DNA of 64,000 bases, taken from Urophycis tenuis. Lineage: Eukaryota; Chordata; Actinopteri; Gadiformes; Phycidae. Positions 57,818 to 64,000 of this stretch are shown piece after piece. Location: contig JAXIVH010000043.1 in assembly GCA_036785325.1 (NCBI GenBank), forward strand, positions 1,993,174 through 2,057,173. The letters are read 5' to 3'. Under the pieces are notes generated by a model. The model saw nothing but the letters and a program-made list of their open reading frames with translations, had not been told where the DNA came from and ran no database searches. Each line of letters starts with the position of its first letter. Within the stretch, counting starts at the first letter, position 1. A program made the position numbers and the translations under genes.

Positions 57818-59663
57818 GACTCCTGAGGCAGCTGATGGGTACCGGCGGGCCAAGCGGGGCGCGGCGTCGGCGGTTGCGGAGGCAAAAACTCGGGTGTGGG
57901 AGGAGTTTGGTGAGGCCATGGAGAAGGACTTCCGAACAGCTTCGAGGAGGTTCTGGACCACCATCCGGCGTCTCAGGAGGGGGAAGCAGTGCTCTGTCAA
58001 CACCGTGTATGGGAGAGACGGGGCGCTGCTGACCTCGACTCGGGACGTTGTGAATCGGTGGGGGGAATACTTTGAAGACCTCCTCAATCCCACCAACACG
58101 CCTTCCACTGAGGAAGCAGGGTCTGGGGACTCGGGGGGGGACTCTCCTATCTCCGGGGCCGAGATCGCCGAGGTGGTTAAAAAGCTCCTCGGTGGCAAGG
58201 CCCCGGGGGTGGACGAGATCCACCCTGAGTTCCTAAAGGCCCTGGATGCTGTGGGGCTGTCTTGGTTGACACGTCTCTGCAGCATTGCGTGGACATCGGG
58301 GGCAGTGCCTCTGGATTGGCAGACCGGGGTTGTGGTTCCCCTCTTCAAAAAGGGGGACCGGAGGGTGTGCTCCAACTACAGGGGGATCACACTCCTCAGC
58401 CTCCCCGGTAAGGTCTATTCGGGGGTCCTGGAGAGGAGGGTCCGTAGGATAGTCGAACCTCGGATTCAGGAGGAGCAATGTGGTTTTCGTTCCGGCCGTG
58501 GAACTGTGGACCAGCTCTATACCCTTGGCGCGGTACTCGAGGGTGCATGGGAGTTCGCCCAACCAGTCTACATGTGCTTTGTGGACTTGGAGAAGGCGTT
58601 CGACCGTGTCCCTCGGGGAGCCCTGTGGGGGGTGCTCCGGGAGTATGGGGTACCGGGCCCGCTGTTACGGGCCATCGGGTCCCTGTACTCCCGGTGCCAG
58701 AGCTTGGTCCGCATTGCCGGCAGTAAGTCGAGCCTGTTTCCGGTGAGGGTTGGCCTCCACCAGGGCTGCCCTTTGTCACCGATTCTGTTCACAACTTTTA
58801 TGGATAGAATTTCTAGGCGCAGCCAGGGCGTTGAGGGGTTACGGTTCGGTGGCCTCAGGATTGCGTCACTGCTTTTCGCAGATGATCTTGTCCTGTTGGC
58901 TTCATCGGGCCGTGACCTTCAGTTCTCACTGGAGCGGTTCGCAGCCGAATGTGAAGCGGCTGGGATGAGGATCAGCACCTCCAAATCCGAGGCCATGGTT
59001 CTCGGCCGGAAAAGGGTGGAGTGCACTCTCCGGGTCGGGGAGGAGATTCTGCCTCAAGTGGAGGAGTTCAAGTATCTCGGGGTCTTGTTCACGAGTGAGG
59101 GGAGGATGGAGCGGGAGATTGACCGACGGATCGGTGCGGCGTCGGCAGTGATGCGGGCTCTGCACCGGTCCGTCATGGTGAAGAAGGAGCTGAGCCGAAA
59201 GGCGAAGCTCTCGATTTACCGGTCAATCTACGTTTCTACCCTCACCTATGGTCACGAGCTGTGGGTAGTGACCGAAAGAACGAGATCGCGAATACAAGCG
59301 GCCGAAATGAGTTTCCTCCGCAGGGTGTCCGGGCTCTCCCTTAGAGATAGGGTGAGAAGCTCGGTCATCCGGGAGGGGCTCAGAGTAGAACCGCTGCTCC
59401 TCCGCATCGAGAGGAGCCAGTTGCGGTGGCTCGGGCATCTAGTGAGGATGCCTCCTGGACGCCTCCCTGGGGAGGTGTTCCGGGCACGTCCCTCCGGGAG
59501 GAGGCCACGGGGAAGACCCAGGACACGCTGGAGGGACTATGTCTCTCGGCTGGCCTGGGAACGCCTCGGGATCCCCCCGGAAGAGCTGGACGAAGTGGCT
59601 GGAGAGAGGGAAGTCTGGGCTTCCCTCCTCAGGCTGCTGCCCCCGCGACCCGACCCCGGATAA
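57818..59663 (+). pseudogene. Rex3-type ORF, 3' part: reverse transcriptase
   Basis: RT motifs in order: VVPLFKKGDRRVCSNYRGI, EEQCGFRSGRGTVDQ, CFVDLEKAFDRVPRGALWG (first Asp), GLHQGCPLSPILF, LLFADDLVLLASS (catalytic FADD), EEFKYLGVLF (thumb), then a C-terminal region with LRWLGHLVRMPPGRLPG. No stop or frameshift is visible in this part. Confidence 0.85.
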
Positions 59664-59702
59664 GCGGCAGAAATGGATGGATGGATGGATGTCTCTTATT
59701 TT

Positions 59703-59770
59703 TTCCCTGGAGTATTGTAACGAATGCAATTTCCCTCAGGAATCATTAAAGTATTTGTCTGTCTGTATTC
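59703..59770 (+). mobile_element. Outer Rex1-type element, right part (tail)
   Basis: Continues the element broken at 55635: TTTCCCTCAGGAATCATTAAAG, then TTTGTCTGTCTG. It ends just before the third exon-like block. Confidence 0.7.
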
Positions 59771-59780
59771 TTTCTCTTAG

Positions 59781-59927
59781 GAGCCAATCAAAGGAAAGGA
59801 CCCTCTTCCCTTGCTGGTCCTTGATTCTGTGGAGGTGAACAAGGCTCCTCTTAAGAGTTGGAAGACCACCATCCTTTCACAAACCACTAAGCCCCCACAG
59901 AAAGCCCTCCACCCTGCTGTTGCCCAG
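59781..59927 (+). other. Exon-like block, copy 3 (open)
   Basis: 147 nt between ttctcttag and gtcagtg, open in phase 0 for 49 codons, starting EPIKGKDPLPLLVLDSVEV, with Lys/Pro-rich KAPLKSWK and TTKPPQKAL. Shares borders and several internal blocks with copies 1 and 2. Protein not recognised. Confidence 0.45.
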
Positions 59928-60129
59928 GTCAGTGGTCCTGCTCTATGACTCAATCATCTCCATGTAACACAGAGGATGTTGACTGTTGATAGCAACAGAA
60001 TGCAGAAGAAACAGCAGAAACTGAGTGTGATGGGCAACACTTGATCTCAGCAGGTAAACACAAGTGGAGGAAGTCTTTAACTGTTAACAGCTTCAGCAAA
60101 GGGCTTCACATTGATGGAGCTGGAGGTTA

Positions 60130-60447
60130 ATATAACATTTCAAATAAAAGTGCTATTGCATGCAATGTTTAAAAATATAAGGTTTAAAAATATATGGTTT
60201 AACCAGTAAAATTTTGTGCAAAGATTAAAACATCGTTTTCAACAGCAAATAAAACCACCATAACACCAGCGCTGTTTAAAAGCGTCCACATCCCCAATGA
60301 TTTTATAAAACTGGAACTCTAAAACGACTCTCGCTCTTGTGTTGCATAAAAACACCGTATGGGCATTGTGTCCTTCTTTGCCTTCCACTTTATTCCTCCT
60401 GCTTATGTATACTGCCATTTTCGCTTCTCCTAAGAGGTAGTTTATTA
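60130..60447 (-). mobile_element. Tx1/L1-type LINE, C-terminal end of ORF2
   Basis: Read on the minus strand: INYLLGEAKMAVYISRRNK, ARVVLEFQFYKIIGD, and a final stop at about 60199 reached after a one-base frameshift. This continues the fragment that starts on the other side of the DNA transposon. Confidence 0.7.
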
Positions 60448-60718
60448 CAGTTTTTTACGATTGAATAAACACAATTTTGATTGTTTTGTTTTGTTTAGCA
60501 AAACCCAACACACGAATAGCACAACCACATACCCAATTAGCAAAACACCTTAGCTCCTTTGCAAAATGAACCACTCTTGTAAAAACTATACACTAACTTA
60601 TCAAAACCATATTTTTTTTACCATATGAAACACACACGTTGCATATGACTTAACTCTGTTTGCACCAGTTACACTCTGCTGTTGAAAACCTCAAACACTT
60701 TCGGCTAATTCTGCTGAA

Positions 60719-60775
60719 TAGAATAGAAATACTTTATTAATCCCATTCTGGGAAATTCCAAAAATTCTTCTAAGT
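60719..60775 (-). mobile_element. Rex1-type 3'-end fragment inside the transposon
   Basis: On the minus strand, GGAATTTCCCAGAATGGGAT followed by TAATAAAGTATTTC and an ATTCT repeat tail: the very 3' end of a Rex1-type LINE. A similar scrap lies at about 32725-32755. Confidence 0.55.
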
Positions 60776-60859
60776 GCATAGAGTAGTATGGGTGAAGCAC
60801 ACAGTGAATTTGCAAAACATCGCTCGGATTTGAACTGTAAACACAGCACATAAATTGCA

Positions 60860-62280
60860 CAGCACATAAATTGCTACTGCTGGTCTCTTCTCTTCTGGTG
60901 GATCTGGCCAGAGAATTCCATCCACATCACAGGCGATATCCTCATTTGCAAGACAGCGGGAAAAGAATCGCCGTGCATGCCGTATCCACCCCTGTATGGC
61001 TGTGGCCTATATCTGGTCACAGGCCTCCTCCATGGCCTGAATGAGGGCTACCCGAGCCAGGGGGTGCAGATCGTAAACCTTCCACCGCCATGCCGAGAAA
61101 AATTCTTCAATTGGGTTAAGAAATGGAGAATATGGTGGCAGGAAAAGGACTGTGAAATGTGGGTGCTGCGTAAACCAGTTCTGAACCAGAGCAGAGCGGT
61201 GGAATGAAACATTGTCCCAGGTGACAATGTATTGGATCTGCATGTTATTTATGATTGTGAGGTTGTATACTCTGTCCAAAAATGTAAGGATGTGAGGTGT
61301 TTTATACGGACCCATGTTGGCATGGCGGTGGAGGACCCCATTCTGGGTGATTGCCGCGCAAAGGGTGATGTTACCCCCACGTTGCCCCGGGACACTAATA
61401 ATTGCCCTCTGGCCAATTACATTTCTTCCCCTCCTTCTGACCTTTGAGAGGTTGAGCCCCGCCTCGTCTATGTAGATGAACTCATGCTGAATGGCCTCAG
61501 CATCCATTTGTAAAAGTCTCTAAAATACAGTGAAAGACAAGATTGTGTGTACAGTACATTTACATGTAAAAAAGGTTATGTGTGCAGTATGCAACATCAG
61601 TGTGCTAAAGTGAACAATACATACCTCCACATACTCATGCCGCAGCTGTTTGACCCTCTCTGAGTTCCTCTCAAAAGGCACTCGGTACATCTGTTTCATT
61701 TGTACCTGATGTGCGTTCAGGATACGAGCTATGGTGGACAGAGAGACCTGATTCACATTCTGAAAGATGATTTGGTGTTCAATAATTTTGGCCTGGATTT
61801 CACGAAGCCTGATGGCATTATTTGCCAAAACCATATTCACAATCTCCCTCTCCTGCAGTGGTATGAAAATGGGAGCCCTTCCTCCTCGTTGTACTCGACC
61901 CTCAATCCTATGTGGAACAAAATACATGTAACCTACTGTAAAATATCACAGGAAGGGGTATCAAAAGTGCTGATATGGGGTGCAGACAGTAAGAAGCTGT
62001 AAACAGGTAATTTTTGTACCTGCTTTCCAGTCTGAATGCCCTTATGACAGATGCCACGGTGAATCTGCTGAGATTTGGCTGGACTCTCAGTCCAGCCTCC
62101 CTCAGCGTCAATCCATGGTTCACAACATGGTCCACAAGTTGCGCGAATTTCATTGCTTAAAGTTGGACCTCTTCTCCTTTCAGCTTCACCTCCTCCTGCT
62201 TGAAGTCTTCCTCTACCTCTGCCTCCTTCTCCTCCTTCTCCGATTCCCCCTCTCATCCTCACTCTTCCTCTTCCTTCCAT
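60860..62280 (-). pseudogene. Transposase (DDE, IS630-like) with two introns, inactivated
   Basis: Read on the minus strand from ATG at 62280-62278. Exon 1 (to 62020) starts MEGRGRVRMRGG and carries the helix-turn-helix-like GLTLREAGLRVQPNLSRFTV. Exon 2 is 61907-61625 (IEGRVQRGGRAPIF, YRVPFERNSERV). Exon 3 starts at 61519 with YIDEAGLNLSK, TWDNVSFH and PYSPFLNPIEEFFSAWRWKV. The DDE spacing from the second Asp to Glu is 35 residues. Intron borders gtacaa/acatag and gtatgt/ttttag keep the frame. A frameshift near 62140 and a TAG at 61009-61007 break it; the usual C-terminus (GWIRHARRFF, RCLANEDI) follows the stop. Confidence 0.75.
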
Positions 62281-62654
62281 TTTGGTTAAGTTTGGTGAAC
62301 TCACCTGCTGCATTTTTATAGTGCTTATACCTGATTGGTGTGTCTACAATTAAGCAATCTTGTGTTTCCACACCTGATGGCAGTGTTCAATCAACTGGCT
62401 CATAGGTGTGGTAATTTGACAGTCAGTGCTTTAGAATTGCAAGGAAGTGACATCTTGATATACTTCTGTGTCTAATGCATAGACGTGTGTGTTAGTGTTT
62501 CAAATCACTGTGTGTATTGTTTTGCACAAAGTGTGAACGGACTCATTGTGCTTACAGTGGTGCAAATCTGGGGCCGAGTTTTGCTCCTTGAGTGTAAGGT
62601 TTTGATAATTGGGCAAAACTTTAGATTTTATTGTTTATTCAATCGTAAAAAACT

Positions 62655-64000
62655 ATTTGCCATTTTTAGATTTTTTTTTTTTTTGTAGCCCGCACCAAAG
62701 ATAAAAACTTTTTCGGTAAAAGACACATTAAAAAGACTAAAAACCAAAGTTACAAAAGAGAAGAAACTTGCGAGTCTGGGGCACTCAGTAAAAACATGGA
62801 ACAAAAAACAGTTTCTCTTAGGCCACAGAAAGGACATTGACATGAAACAGCAGGATTTAAAACCGTGACAAAGGCGTTTGAGGTGATGGCAACGTGTAGC
62901 ACCCTCCACTGGAGGTCGGCTGTCCGTTTCTTGAGGGGAGGCTTGTATAGGACCCTCCACTGTGGCCGGGTCCCGTCCTGGTCTGTTGTTCCACACTGTG
63001 GAGGGTTCTGCCGCTCAGTCCTTTTTTGTTTAGTACTTTGGTGACGTTCTGATAAAATATTGTCTTGTCTGCTCGGTATAGGCTGAACTTGCCCGGGTTG
63101 CTGACAGCTAACAGGGGGCCGGTCTCCTCTCCTAGCTCTGAGCTCAAGAAGATGTCAGGGAATGGGTCTGTTGGGTCTGGCATGGCCTCTCCCCGGTTGT
63201 ACTTGATAAGGAGGCTCCTCTCCCTCTCACAGAGCCTCCGCCTCCAGAGCTCCAACAGCTGCTGGGCCACGCGGACCGACCTCATGCCTAGGAGAGAGCC
63301 CAGGGCCTCGGCCCCCGTCAGGTCCTGCCCAGGCCTCACGCTAGAGATGTCCAGCCTGCTCCCGTGTATCAGAGGCTCCTTTAATAACCAGTGCAGAGAG
63401 TTAGTTTCACACACATTACGGTTAAAAAAGGGCCCACGACTTAAAAACGCCCTGATAAAAAGGAGGAAACCCATTTAACTTAAAAAATTTAAAATCTGTT
63501 AAAAACAGAGCAGTATCCAGCCCCACTTTACTCACATGTCTGAGAATGCAGCTGGTCACATTCTTCCACACTAGGTCTGTCGGCCCTGTTAAATACCTTT
63601 TTATGAACTGAAGCCTGAAAGTGGCTGTTCTGCTGGCCAGGTGGATGAGGCCCTGGCCCCCCTCCTCTCTTGGTAGGTATAGCACCCCCTGTGGCACCCA
63701 GTGCAGACCCCCCCAAAAGAAATCAACCATCTTTTTCTGGATTTCAGCCAGTAGTCCAGAGGGGGGGTCTACACACGATAAGCGATGCCACAAAAGGGAT
63801 GCAACAAGATTATTTAAGATTAAAACTCTACCTCTGTAGGACATCTGAGGGAGTAGCCATTTCCATTTACTCATCCTCCCATCTACCTTTTCCAGGACGG
63901 TCTCCCAGTTTTTTCCCACCACAGCCTCATTCCCGAGGAAGACCCCGAGGTACTTCAGCCCGTCTTCTTTCCAGGCGAGGCCGTGGGGGAGAACCGGGAG
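62655..64000 (-). mobile_element. Tx1/L1-type LINE, ORF2 C-terminal half (degenerate)
   Basis: Minus-strand frames read GKNWETVLEKVDGRMSKWKW, LLPQMSYRGRVLILNNLVAS, MVDFFWGGLHW, FKLNGFPPFYQGVFKSW, then, after a frameshift, KKRTADLQWRVLH and FTECPRLASFFSFVTLVF. This is the region behind the reverse transcriptase of fish Tx1-like L1 elements. It runs off the window; at least two frameshifts are visible, and the T14 run at 62673-62686 marks another. Confidence 0.8.

Larger units (their letters stand above)
55636..59689 (+). mobile_element. Rex3-type (RTE-clade) LINE, near full length
   Basis: Starts CCCCTCCTTGAGCCGCAACC, ends in GATGGATG repeats, and is flanked by a 13-bp duplication TGTCTCTTATTTT (55623-55635, 59690-59702). 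It carries an APE endonuclease and a reverse transcriptase in one long frame. The GATG tail and RT style are those described for Rex3. It is interrupted at 57136-57817 by a Rex1-type fragment. Confidence 0.85.
60448..62654 (-). mobile_element. IS630/Tc1-mariner-type DNA transposon
   Basis: About 2.2 kb bounded by inverted ends: CAGTTTTTTACGATTGAATA at the left and its complement at the right (62632-62654), inserted at a TA-rich site in a LINE. Encodes a minus-strand transposase with a DDE triad. Exact end bases are uncertain by one or two positions. Confidence 0.85.

Noticed and set aside
52090..64000. Neighbouring genes expected near ppp1r12a in vertebrates (for example pawr)
   Set aside because: No frame in this part resembles them; the region is dominated by transposons, so the neighbours lie outside the window or have moved.

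Overview
This is vertebrate nuclear DNA, almost certainly from a ray-finned (teleost) fish. It holds one large spliced gene with vertebrate splice signals, very long CA/GT microsatellites, tRNA-derived SINEs, and fish-typical retroelements: a Rex3/RTE-type LINE with a GATG tail, Rex1-type tails ending in a TCTG repeat, a Tx1/L1-type LINE and an IS630-like DNA transposon. No other protein-coding gene is recognised with confidence.

Positions 1 to about 3,450 are upstream DNA with a CA array, a TA array and a local duplication (about 1,860-2,180 and 2,455-2,720). A CpG-rich promoter with a TCTCGCGAGA element (3540-3549) precedes the start codon at 3707. From 3707 to 50300 on the plus strand lies the complete gene for the myosin phosphatase targeting subunit MYPT1 (ppp1r12a). 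I placed 26 exons; their phases match at every junction and they give 1,090 codons plus a stop. They encode the KVKF PP1-binding motif, the ankyrin repeats, the acidic block, the NUAK/14-3-3 motif region, both RRST inhibitory phosphorylation sites and the C-terminal leucine zipper. Two further exons are proposed. One is an in-phase 99-nt cassette (34298-34396) that repeats the W-R-x-GLRKTG motif of exon 10. The other is an alternative terminal exon (48621-48764) with a different zipper end. Several splice sites sit directly against long UG or CA repeats. The 3' UTR probably ends near 52,085.

The introns carry minisatellites (16-bp in intron 12, 28-bp in intron 12, 22-bp in intron 9, about 21-bp in intron 23), SINEs, a hAT-like MITE (33301-33619) and another MITE-like element (47388-47809).

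Downstream of the gene (52,100-64,000) is a transposon-rich region. Three diverged exon-like blocks (53950, 54765, 59781) lie in duplicated surroundings. The second is followed by a solo LTR that splits its repeat unit. Between blocks 2 and 3 there is a three-level nest: a Rex1-type element is interrupted by a Rex3-type LINE, itself interrupted by another Rex1-type fragment; two of the junctions have visible target-site duplications. From about 60,199 to the end of the window, a minus-strand Tx1/L1 LINE is interrupted by an IS630/Tc1-mariner-type transposon. The transposase gene of that element appears to have two short introns, one frameshift and one nonsense codon.
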